Of a DNA stretch of 11,500 bases, positions 1 through 5,976 are shown one piece after another. The notes under the pieces are model-generated. The model was not told the DNA's origin and did no database searches. It worked only from the letters and a program-made list of their open reading frames with translations. Positions within the stretch are counted from its first letter, which is position 1, and every line of letters begins with the position of its first letter. This DNA comes from Symbiodinium natans (Eukaryota > Sar > Dinophyceae > Suessiales > Symbiodiniaceae). Made by a program: the position numbers and the translations under genes. The stretch is taken from assembly GCA_905221605.1 (NCBI GenBank), contig CAJNDS010000846.1, positions 486,001-497,500 on the forward strand. Direction: 5' to 3'.

Positions 1-108
1 CTGCCCTTGCCCCATACGCTCGAGGAAGAAGGAAAGGATGGAAAACTGATGGAAAGGATTGAAAGGATGGACCTTCTAGCTCTTTTCAATGGGCTCCTGG
101 GTTTCTCG
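1..108 (+). CDS. Gene A exon, partial at window edge
   Basis: Frame 1 is open from the first base to a TAG at 127-129. A GT at 109 (TTC TCG|GTGGAT) gives a phase-0 donor that leaves a 36-codon partial exon. The encoded peptide is amphipathic, with MERIERMDLLALFNGLLGFS at its end. It joins in frame to the next exon at 291, where the helix appears to continue with EAKCALMDAN. The 5' half includes a purine-rich 10-bp repeat (31-70), and low-complexity DNA can mimic a Glu/Lys/Arg-rich exon, so the call is cautious. An alternative is a terminal exon that stops at 127-129. Function unknown. Confidence 0.35.
31..70 (+). repeat. Purine-rich ~10-bp imperfect tandem repeat
   Basis: Four successive units of the type GGAAAGGATG, GAAAACTGAT, GGAAAGGATT and GAAAGGATGG run without a gap. 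They lie inside the first candidate exon and would encode its Lys/Arg/Met-rich part, so exon and repeat overlap. Confidence 0.6.
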
Positions 109-290
109 GTGGATTCCAAGACTTTGTAGCCAGGATTCAATGCCAGTTGGGCTGTGCTGAGAGCGCGAGTGCAAGTGCATAGGGCTCCGAGGAGCCATGT
201 CTCGGAAAATGCCCCGCGTCATCAGCGGCCGCGCTCCAGGCCTCCAATACTTGAGTTTAATTGCTAGCTGCCTTTTTGCTTCTCGGTCAG

Positions 291-365
291 GAAGCAAAGT
301 GTGCCCTGATGGACGCAAACAGCCCTGCAGCAACCTGGGAATCTCACCCCAAATGGGAGAACCAG
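291..365 (+). CDS. Gene A internal exon, 25 codons
   Basis: The exon follows the acceptor TTCTCGGTCAG and ends before GTCTTC at 366. It is exactly 25 codons long and in phase 0 at both ends, and its frame is open. The peptide starts EAKCALMDANSPAATWES and ends in HPKWENQ, with two tryptophans. An upstream in-frame TAA near 258 shows the frame cannot extend far to the left, which supports a splice border here. If it is not spliced at 366, the frame runs on to a TAA at 389-391. No family is recognised. Other frames of this stretch are also partly open, which is the main doubt. Confidence 0.42.
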
Positions 366-713
366 GTCTTCTCTAACTTTCCTGACTTGCGCTAAAGAAC
401 AATCCCTGGCCCAGCGCCACAAGCGTTGCTGGGGCAGCCCCAAGCCGCGCCACAACCGCAGCAAGGGGCCAAGCGGGCCAAGTGCAGCTGCATGTTGGGG
501 GTTTTTCCAGGATTTCAGGTCTTCAGGGGTGCCGTAGGACCCACCGGAATCATGACAGAGTTTGCTCTCAAGAAGCCTTGTTTCTGCTGACCACACGGCA
601 TGTTGGCAAATTGACCTGGCGACGTGGCTTCATGCTTGACTTGATGAAAGCCTGTTTAGCGCATCGAGTGCTGTGACTTCTTACATCTTCCCGAAACTGG
701 AATTCTGGTTGTG

Positions 714-746
<33 letters not shown>

Positions 747-865
747 ATGTGGTATGTTTTATTTGCTGGCTTCCGAGGCCGCTGAGGCAGCGAGTCATCT
801 CGCAGCAGGACGTCGAAGAGCGTTTCCGTTTAAGTTATCTTCCGGCTTTTGTTGTGTATGCGCAG
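366..865 (+). other. Intron-like stretch with (GT)n tract
   Basis: This stretch separates two candidate exons of gene A. It holds the (GT)n microsatellite and several partly open frames, for example 482-676, whose last residues read GKLTWRRGFMLDLMKACLAH. None has both an acceptor and a donor that close in phase with its neighbours, so a missed exon around 600-672 is possible but not supported. Confidence 0.4.
719..745 (+). repeat. (GT)n microsatellite
   Basis: About 13 uninterrupted GT dinucleotides follow TTTT and end at GCATGTGG. A Cys-Val repeat or a Thr-His repeat on the other strand arises in any frame that crosses it, so frames spanning it are not credible as protein. Confidence 0.95.
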
Positions 866-954
866 ATGAAGCTGTACTTGTCCACTTCCAAAACGGACCT
901 TGTCTGGCAACCCATTCGCACGCTGACAACCCACCTCCCTTGCATGGAACCTTG
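866..954 (+). CDS. Gene A internal exon, 29 codons plus 2 bases
   Basis: The acceptor GTTGTGTATGCGCAG is followed at once by ATGAAGCTGTAC. The frame is open to the donor GTCAAG at 955 and leaves two bases (TG), giving phase 2. The next exon at 1116 supplies one base (T), making a Cys codon and keeping its own frame open. The peptide begins MKLYLSTSKTDLVWQP and ends in LPCMEP. An alternative frame over the same bases stays open to a TGA at 1057-1059 and looks equally protein-like (ending in KLLKSQQREAQAPRRRES). The phase match with 1116-1188 is the reason for choosing this one. Confidence 0.42.
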
Positions 955-1115
955 GTCAAGAACCTCCGAGCTTGGAAAGAGGACGGAAGCCAAAAGCTGC
1001 TGAAGAGCCAGCAGCGCGAGGCGCAAGCCCCACGTCGGAGGGAAAGCGCGCCTTTTTGACTTGGGGATCGCGGCTTGACATGAGCCACCTTTGTTTTACT
1101 GCTTCTCCTCTTTAG

Positions 1116-1188
1116 TCGAACGGGGTTCGGAGAAGCCCCTTACCAGGAGATGTTCACCAGCGACGAAAATCGAAAAGTACAAGAGGAG
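1116..1188 (+). CDS. Gene A internal exon, 24 codons
   Basis: This exon has the best acceptor in the 5' half of the window: an 18-base stretch that is almost all pyrimidine and ends TCCTCTTTAG. It is followed by one base, then the open frame RTGFGEAPYQEMFTSDENRK and VQEE, and then GAG|GTGGGC as donor at 1189. Phase is 2 in and 0 out. The peptide has the acidic and polar composition of a genuine coding exon, while the other two frames give Arg/Ser-rich nonsense. The intron before it would be 161 bp. It is not recognised as part of a known domain. I regard it as one of the safest exons of gene A. Confidence 0.55.
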
Positions 1189-1284
1189 GTGGGCTCTGGA
1201 GTTGGGTTCAAGTTGCAACAGTCTGCCATTCAAAAAGCCAGGCCCTGAAAGCCAGGCCCAAGACAACTCAGCACCCAACCCAAG

Positions 1285-1410
1285 ATGCAACAAACGGTTC
1301 GAGACGCAACTCCTGAGCGCCTTTCAGAGGCTGCCCTCGCCGCCATGCGCCTCGCGGCGCCGAAGACCGGCGCCAAGGACCGATGCGCACCAAAAAGAAG
1401 CAAGCCGCTG
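1285..1410 (+). CDS. Gene A internal exon, 42 codons
   Basis: The acceptor AACCCAAG precedes ATGCAACAAACG, and the frame is open in phase 0 to the donor CTG|GTTGCT at 1411. The first half is a clear helix pattern (MQQTVRDATPERLSEAALAA) that continues the VQEE end of the preceding exon. The second half is basic (PKTGAKDRCAPKRSK). Codon third positions are mostly G or C in the core. The 96-bp intron before it (1189-1284) has a weak pyrimidine tract, which is the main doubt. If the donor is wrong, the frame runs to TAG at 1474-1476 through the TTGCTAAGG repeat. Confidence 0.48.
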
Positions 1411-1450
1411 GTTGCTAAGGCTTTAAGGGTTGCTAGGTTGCTAAGGTGCT
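1410..1450 (+). repeat. GGTTGCTAAGG short direct repeats
   Basis: The motif GTTGCTAAGG or a close variant occurs three times in 41 bases, with spacers CTTTAAGG and none. The reverse-complement core (CTAGCAA, TTAGCAA) recurs elsewhere in the window, for example near 9780-9826 and 3088-3096. It sits directly at the proposed donor of the previous exon. Confidence 0.65.
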
Positions 1451-1465
1451 TTGAGCATCTGCAAG

Positions 1466-1578
1466 TGGCCCGATAGATCCAGCATGGATCTGGGCAAAGA
1501 AACGGTCAGCGGCAGGGTTACATCGCGGTTTAGCTGTCTAGGCCACCTTGGCATGCTTATGCCACTGGCCCGAGAATA
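1466..1578 (+). other. Possible short exon or ORF, unresolved
   Basis: After ATCTGCAAG at 1465 a frame is open to TAA at 1577-1579 and includes ATG at 1484 (MDLGKETVSGRVTSRFSCL). A donor GTCAGC at 1505 would make a 13-codon phase-0 exon after a 55-bp intron. The acceptor tract is weak and no product is recognised. Confidence 0.2.
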
Positions 1579-1625
1579 AAACTTGAAAACGCTGCAATTG
1601 CAGTACGCAGCCACGGCCTCCTCAG

Positions 1626-1668
1626 GAAACCAGGCGGAACCCATTGCTGGACATCGCGAATCTGCAGG
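1626..1668 (+). CDS. Gene A candidate small exon, 14 codons plus 1 base
   Basis: The acceptor CACGGCCTCCTCAG is good and is followed by GAAACC. The open frame reads ETRRNPLLDIANLQ, and a donor GTAGCC at 1669 leaves one base (G). This phase-1 end fits the proposed exon at 2312, which begins with GC and would complete a Gly codon. Without splicing, the frame remains open to TGA at 1842-1844. The intervening intron would be about 640 bp. The call is tentative. Confidence 0.3.
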
Positions 1669-2311
1669 GTAGCCGTCGGAACCTTGTAGTGGATGTTCAT
1701 GAATCGTGGTATGCCAATATCCTGTCGCTGTGTTGTTCAGAAGTTTGCACGTTCGTTTCGCTGCTTGGGCAGCAGTCCACAGATGCTCCGAATCAAGGCG
1801 GCCCAACAAACGGAAGCTACGGAGCGAAACGAATTCAGAGTTGATCTGAGTCCTCCTGGGGGCTGACGACAACATGAGGTGCGACTGATGCCAAGCAGCT
1901 CGCACCCAGCCGCTCTGAGATATCGCCGTGCTCTGAGTCTCCGCATGATCGGGGCTGACTTGGGGAGCATTAGAAGTTCGCAGTCTTGTGCGAACTTGTT
2001 TAGGGAAAAAAAGCCAGGGATGGGAAGCTGAGCTGTCAGGATTTGGAATGCTTCATGATGCTTCATGTTAAGGCATAAGGCTGAAGACTTTTCAAGGCTT
2101 ATCTGCAACAAGATCAACCACGATCCGAGGCTTCAGTTCCCAGAGGTGACGGTGAGCATCAGCTCCCGAAAGCACCTCGGCAAAAGAGCCACCCCTTAAA
2201 GCCTGTGCGTGCACCGAAGTAGAGCATCTCCGTAAAACGTATGAAAACGTCCTAGGCTTCCATTTTTTTAGGTTTCCTGGGTTCAGCACTTGAGAGGCTG
2301 AGGTTGTGCAG
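1669..2311 (+). other. Long intron-like stretch of gene A
   Basis: No exon here closes in phase with its neighbours. Open frames that read like protein are present: 1889-2031 (from ATG, ending in LFREKKPGMGS) and 2065-2199 (from ATG, containing ICNKINHDPRLQFPEVT just before a consensus-like donor GTGAGC at 2150). The second could be a missed exon. A 154-codon frame on the - strand (1441-1905) has no splice or codon support. Confidence 0.35.
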
Positions 2312-2442
2312 GCCCTGAAGGTTCTGGGTGCCATGATGCTTTGATTGTGACACATGACACATTGGCCGAGGATAATGGTTTATTGGGTGAAGCTGGGGAG
2401 AAAGCCGGACTCTCAGCAAGAACTAAAGTGCAGAAGGGCTTG
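2312..2442 (+). CDS. Gene A candidate exon, about 43 codons
   Basis: The acceptor GAGGTTGTGCAG is followed by two bases that complete a split Gly codon if joined to 1626-1668. The open frame then contains GCHDALIVTHDTLAEDNGLL and GEAGEKAGLSARTKVQKG, which has a normal mix of charged and small residues. A donor GTTTCA at 2443 gives a phase-0 end, while a GC donor at 2438 would leave one extra base. The frame reaches TAG at 2449-2451. Beyond that single stop it stays open to about 2578, so a decayed longer reading frame is another reading. Function unknown. Confidence 0.38.
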
Positions 2443-2946
2443 GTTTCATAGGATGCAAGCCAAGGCAGGCGGTGGAAGATGTTTGACGGAAGCCTCGTTT
2501 CAAAAGTCATGCCACTTCACCTAGGTTGGCACAGTTGCCCCCTTCAAACTCGACATGCAACTCTCGCATGGTGCAAATGAATTGGGCCGCGCAGGGCCGC
2601 AAGTCAGAGTTGTAGGCAGGTGGCGAGGAGCAGCTCCAACGCCTTTGTTTGGTCCAGGGATGTCCAGGGACCCAGGAGGAGATGCTCAAAGCTGCCCTGT
2701 GTGCAGAAAGGAAATCTGCAGGCGATATCTAGAGAAGGCTCGCAGAGGAAGCTTCTACTGCCAAGCCTGGCAAACAGTGGCAGACAAAACACCAGAACAG
2801 CGAAGTGAATGAGCCGGCAAGCGCTTCCTTCTTCCGAACCCGCCCCCGTCGACGTCCATGCCACGCCTCTTTTGCTGTCCGAGCTTGAAGCTCTCGTGCC
2901 CCCAGCAGTGCCGAAGGCCCAGCTGCGCCCTTGCTGGCACACTTCC
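2443..2946 (+). other. Intron-like stretch without a supported exon
   Basis: A frame at 2555-2812 contains CPVCRKEICRRYLEKARRG, which has one Cys-x2-Cys pair, but no second metal-binding pair follows and no splice pair fits. On the - strand two frames are open over 2604-2942 without coding character. I see nothing else here. Confidence 0.35.
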
Positions 2947-3410
2947 AGGTCGCAGAAGCGAGCTACTAATGGGTGGCAGAAGCTAGCTCATATTAGGCGG
3001 CTGAAACTGTTAGTCGTGGGCGAAAGCCAGCGAATATTACGTGGCAGAATGCGTTGCAGAAGCCAGCCGATGAGAGGCTGCAGATGCTAGCTAGCAATGG
3101 GTGTCCGAGACCAGGTAATAATAGGTGGCAGAAATCAGCCATAAACAACAGCTGGCAGAAACCAGCTCACGGTATAGTGCAGAAACTCGCAAGTACTAGG
3201 TAAAAGGCTGCCATCCTTTGGTGGAAAAAGCCAGCTGCCAATATGGGGCAGACACCATAGGTGCAGAAACCAACCTTGCACAAACCAGCTAATCACAGCA
3301 AATAATAAGGGCCAGAATCAGCCGCAAGACCATAAATTAATCGGTGGTCGAAACCAGCTAAAACTCGGTTGCAGAAACGATTTAGTACTGGTTGCAGAAT
3401 AGGCGACAGA
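2947..3410 (+). repeat. Degenerate ~24-bp tandem repeat array (GGTGGCAGAAACCAGCT type)
   Basis: About 19 diverged copies of a unit whose core is GGTGGCAGAAACCAGCT, commonly followed by an A/T-rich tail such as CATATTA or AATAATA, run head to tail. Cores start near 2952, 2976, 3042, 3055, 3080, 3127, 3153, 3178, 3219, 3261, 3276, 3310, 3345, 3371 and 3393. Typical spacing is 22-26 bases, with a few half or one-and-a-half steps that suggest lost or partial units. All copies point the same way. There are no conserved repeats with unique spacers, so it is not a CRISPR array. It most likely lies in an intron of gene A. Confidence 0.85.
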
Positions 3411-3577
3411 GACATGTAAGTTTGTTGGTAGCTGGGATGGGCAGGCTGCTCCAGAGTCGCCCTGTTGCTGCGCCATCGCCTCAGCACTTGTGTGCTTTCT
3501 GTTTGTCACACCTGGCAGTTTCCCACACTTCAACGATAGAACTAGAATTGCAAATGCATGTGCATGCGGTCTCGCAG

Positions 3578-3691
3578 GGACTCTTGTCGAGACCTGAACC
3601 CAAAGTTCTGGAGATCTGGATGCAAGACTTGGACCTCTTTGGCCCTTGGAGCCGCAGGTCGAATGCGCAGCGCAAGCGGAAACCACTGAGA
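3578..3691 (+). CDS. Gene A candidate exon, 38 codons
   Basis: The acceptor CATGCGGTCTCGCAG precedes GGACTCTTG, and the frame is open in phase 0 to a donor GTGGAC at 3692. The peptide contains PEPKVLEIWMQDLDLFGPWS and then a strongly basic end (RRSNAQRKRKPLR) that could serve as a nuclear localisation signal. Without splicing at 3692 the frame continues to TGA at 3773-3775. The opposite strand is also open here as part of a 291-codon frame, which I consider a shadow. No family is recognised. Confidence 0.42.
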
Positions 3692-3740
3692 GTGGACAAG
3701 CTCGTCGAGTTGACAGCTCAGCGTATGGTCGTATGGCAGT

Positions 3741-4131
3741 TTGGCCCAGCATGCCAGTGTTCTGTGTCGCACTGAAAGCGTAATGTTGCCATTGCGCCGT
3801 GTGAGCAAGCAAAGAACCCTGCACGTGACACTGTTGAGCCACGGCCTGTCCAACACAGACTTCAGGCTGTACCTCGAGAGCCAAGAAGAATTGGAGCGTG
3901 GATCTGAGCTTGTGTTTGGGTTCATGTGGGCTGTGTCTTTGAACTTTGATACGCAGAGCAGGGTTGGAAGGTTCAGGTCTCATGGGGGTCGGGTGTGCAT
4001 ACAAACTGCAATGGCGCACGTGCACTTTCGTTTCGACAGCTTTTCTCAACCAATGAGCCTGCTGCGTGCTGTGCTGGAAGATGAAAGCAAGCACCTCCTG
4101 TTCTCCTCCGGCATTCCCTTGTCTCAGGCAG
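3741..4131 (+). other. Open, protein-like frame without clear splice borders
   Basis: A third + frame takes over here and stays open to TGA at 4173-4175. It contains NTDFRLYLESQEELERGSEL and VFGFMWAVSLNF, so it reads like real protein. Together with 3578-3775 (frame 2) and 4132-4248 (frame 1) this gives three successive frames that each look coding. Either an exon with weak borders lies within it (for instance after CTGTCCAACACAG near 3859), or the block is a frame-shifted remnant. The pyrimidine-rich run 4094-4125 that ends it is the polypyrimidine tract of the next exon. Confidence 0.33.
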
Positions 4132-4197
4132 ATGTGCCTGGAAGACCCAGAGCAGCTGATCCATGCGCAGATTGAGCTTCTGACGCAGCGCATTCAG
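4132..4197 (+). CDS. Gene A exon, 22 codons, helical
   Basis: A long pyrimidine-rich tract (4094-4125) ending CTTGTCTCAGGCAG leads into ATGTGCCTG. The exon reads MCLEDPEQLIHAQIELLTQR plus IQ, a clear amphipathic helix, and ends at CAG with a GC donor (GCCGCA) at 4198, phase 0 on both sides. This agrees with the phase-0 acceptor of the terminal exon at 4301, with an intron of 103 bp. If the GC donor is not used, the frame continues for 16 codons to TAG at 4246-4248. The composition matches a coiled-coil or helical scaffold part of the protein. Confidence 0.48.
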
Positions 4198-4300
4198 GCC
4201 GCAAGAACTTGGGCAAACAGCTTTCATGAGACTTATGCAGCGTTGTAGCGCAGGCATGTCTTTGCCCTTGGGCAACTTGCTTCGCATCCCATCTTGCCAG

Positions 4301-4384
4301 GAGATTGATGAGGAGGAGCGGAAGATGAAAGTCGATGACCCAGCTCTCAATAGCAATTGGATAGACTGGGATAGACTATTTTAA
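4301..4384 (+). CDS. Gene A terminal exon, 27 codons plus stop
   Basis: The acceptor TTCGCATCCCATCTTGCCAG is strong and is followed by GAGATTGATGAGGAGGAG. The peptide starts EIDEEERKMKVDDP, ends NSNWIDWDRLF, and stops with TAA at 4382-4384. The acidic and basic start fits the end of a coiled coil, and the Trp-rich tail could be a short docking motif. It resembles the terminal exon at 10171-10254: equal length, ERK at residues 6-8 in both, and SNWxD followed by an aromatic residue near the end. That resemblance suggests that genes A and B have related 3' ends. Eight A residues at 4404-4411 follow shortly after the stop. Confidence 0.5.
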   Translation, partial: EIDEEERKMKVDDPALNSNWIDWDRLF

Positions 4385-4476
4385 TTTCGTACGGGACCTT
4401 TCTAAAAAAAACATGCTGCAGTGAGAAGTCATATGTGCAAGAGAGTCAAACAGAGACAAAGAGAAGCATTGTAACG
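4385..4476 (+). promoter_or_regulatory. Very short intergenic gap with possible trans-splice acceptor and upstream ORF
   Basis: Only 92 bases separate the proposed stop of gene A from the proposed start of gene B. An AG at 4420-4421 (CATGCTGCAG), downstream of CCTTTCT, could accept a spliced leader. Between it and the ATG lies a 13-codon upstream frame (ATG 4433, TAA 4472-4474) that ends two bases before the main ATG. No TATA-like or bacterial promoter is evident. The spliced-leader idea relies on general dinoflagellate biology and is an inference. Confidence 0.3.
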
Positions 4477-4536
4477 ATGGTCAGGCTTTTGCTTCTCCTG
4501 CATCAAGCAATAGCACCTCAACCAACCTCACCAAAG
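4477..4536 (+). CDS. Gene B first exon with hydrophobic N-terminus
   Basis: The ATG lies in the context ACGATGG. It opens a 20-codon exon starting MVRLLLLLHQAIA and ending with TSPK, directly before a consensus-like donor AAG|GTAACA at 4537. One Arg, then a Leu run, then AIA looks like a signal peptide or a signal anchor, although the Pro at the possible +1 position is unfavourable for cleavage. The following 72-bp intron ends GCTCCCAG. Its length is a multiple of three and it has no in-frame stop, so it might instead be retained coding sequence. The choice of start rests on the hydrophobic segment. A longer in-frame extension to about 4435 has no ATG. Confidence 0.42.
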
Positions 4537-4608
4537 GTAACATACGTACAGGTTCTTTGCCTGCTGGAAAGCTCAACCACGCGGGTGCGAATACAGATCT
4601 GCTCCCAG

Positions 4609-4671
4609 GCCCAAGCAAAGGCCAAGGCAAAGGCTGAGGCCAAAGCGAAGGCCAAAGCCGAGGCGAGAGTG
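4609..4671 (+). repeat. GCCAAG-type hexanucleotide repeat
   Basis: About ten imperfect tandem copies of GC(C/A/G)(A/G)A(G/A) encode the Ala-Lys/Glu run of the exon described for the same position. Confidence 0.7.
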
Positions 4672-4716
4672 GCGAAGTCAGGATGTCAGTTCCGGCTAGA
4701 CTACAGGCTAATGCAA
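4609..4716 (+). CDS. Gene B exon 2, Ala-Lys repeat exon, 36 codons
   Basis: The acceptor GATCTGCTCCCAG is followed by a run of GCC/GCA-AAG/AAA codons that gives alternating Ala-Lys or Ala-Glu (AQAKAKAKAEAKAKAKAEAR), then VAKSGCQFRLDYRLMQ. The donor is CAA|GTATGA at 4717 and both ends are phase 0. The DNA hexamer is a simple repeat, but the exon continues into complex sequence and then a proper donor, which supports coding. Ala-Lys-rich stretches are common in DNA- or RNA-binding tails and in stable single helices, so no specific role can be assigned. The reverse strand would give a Trp/Pro/Leu repeat with no support. Confidence 0.5.
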
Positions 4717-4786
4717 GTATGAAAATCTTGTGGGCGTAGTGTATCATGACATGCTCGCCGCAGTCGCAACGCACCATACCTTTTAG

Positions 4787-4879
4787 AAGCCTGCTCTTGA
4801 CAATGCCTGGCACTTTGACTTACAATGTAGCTTTGTGAAGGAAGACCTCCGCGACCTTGCTCGAGCAAAGGCACAAGAG
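4787..4879 (+). CDS. Gene B exon 3, helical, about 31 codons
   Basis: The acceptor CATACCTTTTAG ends a 70-bp intron (4717-4786) and also places the in-frame TAG inside the intron. The frame then reads KPALDNAWHFDLQCSFVK, followed by EDLRDLARAKAQE, in phase 0. A GC donor (GAG|GCCTTC) at 4880 is proposed, by analogy with other GAG|GC borders in this gene. Without it, the frame stays open through FQKGARLGACRLHG to TGA at 5003-5005. Two adjacent phase-0 introns of nearly equal size and open frames on either side make this 5' end of gene B credible. No family is recognised. Confidence 0.47.
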
Positions 4880-5065
4880 GCCTTCCAAAAGGGTGCCCGG
4901 TTGGGTGCGTGTCGGCTGCATGGGCCTCTTAGATGTCTTCGCCTGCGAAACAAAATGCGGCCAGAACACCCGCAAGCGACAATTTTTCCAAGTTGCCCCG
5001 ACTGAAGTGGCCCTGATGGCCACCTTGCTAACTTCATCCATCATGTGGGAAGTTGTGAGGCGCAG

Positions 5066-5110
5066 GCGAAGGAAGAGGAGGCCCCAAACTTTTCGGAGCA
5101 GCAGCTCTGG
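5066..5110 (+). CDS. Gene B candidate small exon, 15 codons
   Basis: The acceptor GTGAGGCGCAG is followed by AKEEEAPNFSEQQLW in the same frame as the exon at 4787, then TGG|GTCCAG as donor at 5111, phase 0 on both sides. A TGA follows at 5120-5122, so splicing is needed to continue. The composition (Glu, Gln) matches the rest of gene B. The pyrimidine tract is poor, and a second + frame over the same bases is Arg/Ser-rich and open from 4857 to 5366. Confidence 0.33.
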
Positions 5111-5976
5111 GTCCAGACCTGAAGATTCGATCTTGCAGAGTGCTTCTCAACAAGAAGGTCGCGCAGCATATGTGGGCACATGTGGCACAATGCCAAGGAC
5201 TGGGACTCCGTCTTCGATCGAGCTCGGGGCCTGGGTGCAGGGTCGTTGCGATTCAGGCTTTTGGACAGGTTTGGGGTGGTTTCGGGTGGGTTTTCTGGGT
5301 GTCGGGTCAAGGTCTTTGGATGAGGGGTCTTGGGTTTCCAGGTGGATCAGGACCAACGTGCTGTAGACGAACCCAACCCATCCTTAGCACCGGCCTGAGC
5401 CCTGAGAGGCCTTGCTGATACAAAAAAGCAAGGTCGCAGCTGCAACAGTGCCCACCATCAGTGTGCCGTTGCCCGGATCATCACAATAATTACTGGCCGA
5501 ACAGCCGAAGTGGGTGAGCCTTTTGCCATCATTCATCATGGCTTTTTTGAGTTGGGAGACGAGACTTCCTCTGTGATACATTTTGTCAAAGTCGGAAGCG
5601 TTGGTTGTGAGCCTCGAGGAGTTGCCTTGACGGATTTGTCGGCCCAACTCAGATTCATTACAGGCCTCTCTTGCCACAGTACTCCTGTGGCGCCGGCAAC
5701 TGTGCAAAGTCAACCCAAGCACGTGACTCCCGAGAGTTCTTGGATTCCATGGAAATTCAAGTCCCTACGCCAGTTACCTCATAGCTTAGCACTGTTGCTG
5801 TCTCATGCTCGTCTCCAGCATGGCATGGGAAAGTGTTTGCTGATGCGTGGAGACGGAGGCAGTGCAGAAGAGAGAAGCCTGGAAGAAAGGCCTGCGCCCT
5901 GGGAACCAAGCACCGAAGGAAGCAGGGGAGCATTCCTAACATGCAAACACAGACAGTTACCAGGACCCATCTGCAG
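5111..5976 (+). other. Unresolved stretch, probably intronic, with competing frames
   Basis: No exon here is firmly supported. After GATCTTGCAG at 5137 one frame reads VLLNKKVAQHMWAHVAQCQ and another is also open, so a missed exon is likely near 5138-5200. A + frame runs 5510-5983. A - strand frame runs 5384-5722 and ends in a membrane-like segment (TLMVGTVAAATLLFCI). A possible micro-exon at 5868-5889 reads KREAWKK after AGTGCAG, with a GC border, but its phase does not fit the next exon. Confidence 0.3.
5273..5306 (+). other. Potential G-quadruplex (G-rich + strand)
   Basis: Five runs of three or more G (5273-5276, 5284-5286, 5288-5290, 5297-5299, 5304-5306) are separated by loops of 7, 1, 6 and 4 bases. 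This meets the usual G3+N1-7 rule. It lies in a wider G/T-rich segment (about 5222-5345), probably in an intron. Confidence 0.6.

Larger units (their letters stand above)
1..4384 (+). other. Gene A, multi-exon gene model, 5' end outside window
   Basis: Ten candidate exons on the + strand are joined here into one gene whose first exon is cut by the window edge and whose stop codon is TAA at 4382-4384. The best linked part is 866-954, 1116-1188 and 1285-1410. There a phase-2 junction and a phase-0 junction both close, and the joined peptide reads as a continuous helix across the second junction (VQEE followed by MQQTVRD). The exons at 1-108 and 291-365 also join in phase 0. Links further 3' are weaker, and exons are probably missing between 366 and 865, 1669 and 2311, 2443 and 3577, and 3692 and 4131. 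The product is not recognised. The C-terminal part is rich in Gln, Glu and Leu and looks helical. The region could also be two genes. Confidence 0.4.

Noticed and set aside
673-1059. A 128-codon + frame through the GT repeat.
   Set aside because: It encodes a Cys-Val run from the microsatellite and has no ATG. The phase match of the overlapping frame at 866-954 with the next exon was preferred.
2690-2760. RING or other zinc finger suggested by CPVCRKEIC.
   Set aside because: Only one clear Cys-x2-Cys pair is present, the other ligands are missing within the open frame, and no splice pair links it to more Cys/His.
2947-3410. CRISPR array.
   Set aside because: The units are degenerate, contiguous, lack unique spacers of fixed length, and occur in DNA with eukaryotic gene structure.
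3318-4193. The longest open frame in the window, 291 codons on the - strand.
   Set aside because: It runs antisense to several candidate + exons and extends into the degenerate repeat array. Its product is rich in Ser, His, Gln and Cys with no domain-like pattern, as expected for the complement of G/C-ending codons. Its length is unusual by chance, so a transcript check would still be fair.
4787-5323. Alternative genetic code or selenocysteine at TGA.
   Set aside because: Nearby frames use TAA, TAG and TGA as apparent stops, no selenocysteine element could be judged, and introns explain the stops more simply.
5384-5722. A - strand frame of 112 codons ending in a membrane-like segment.
   Set aside because: The segment TLMVGTVAAATLLFCI is suggestive, but a + frame over the same bases (from 5510) is equally protein-like, no splice borders fit either, and no other feature supports the - strand.
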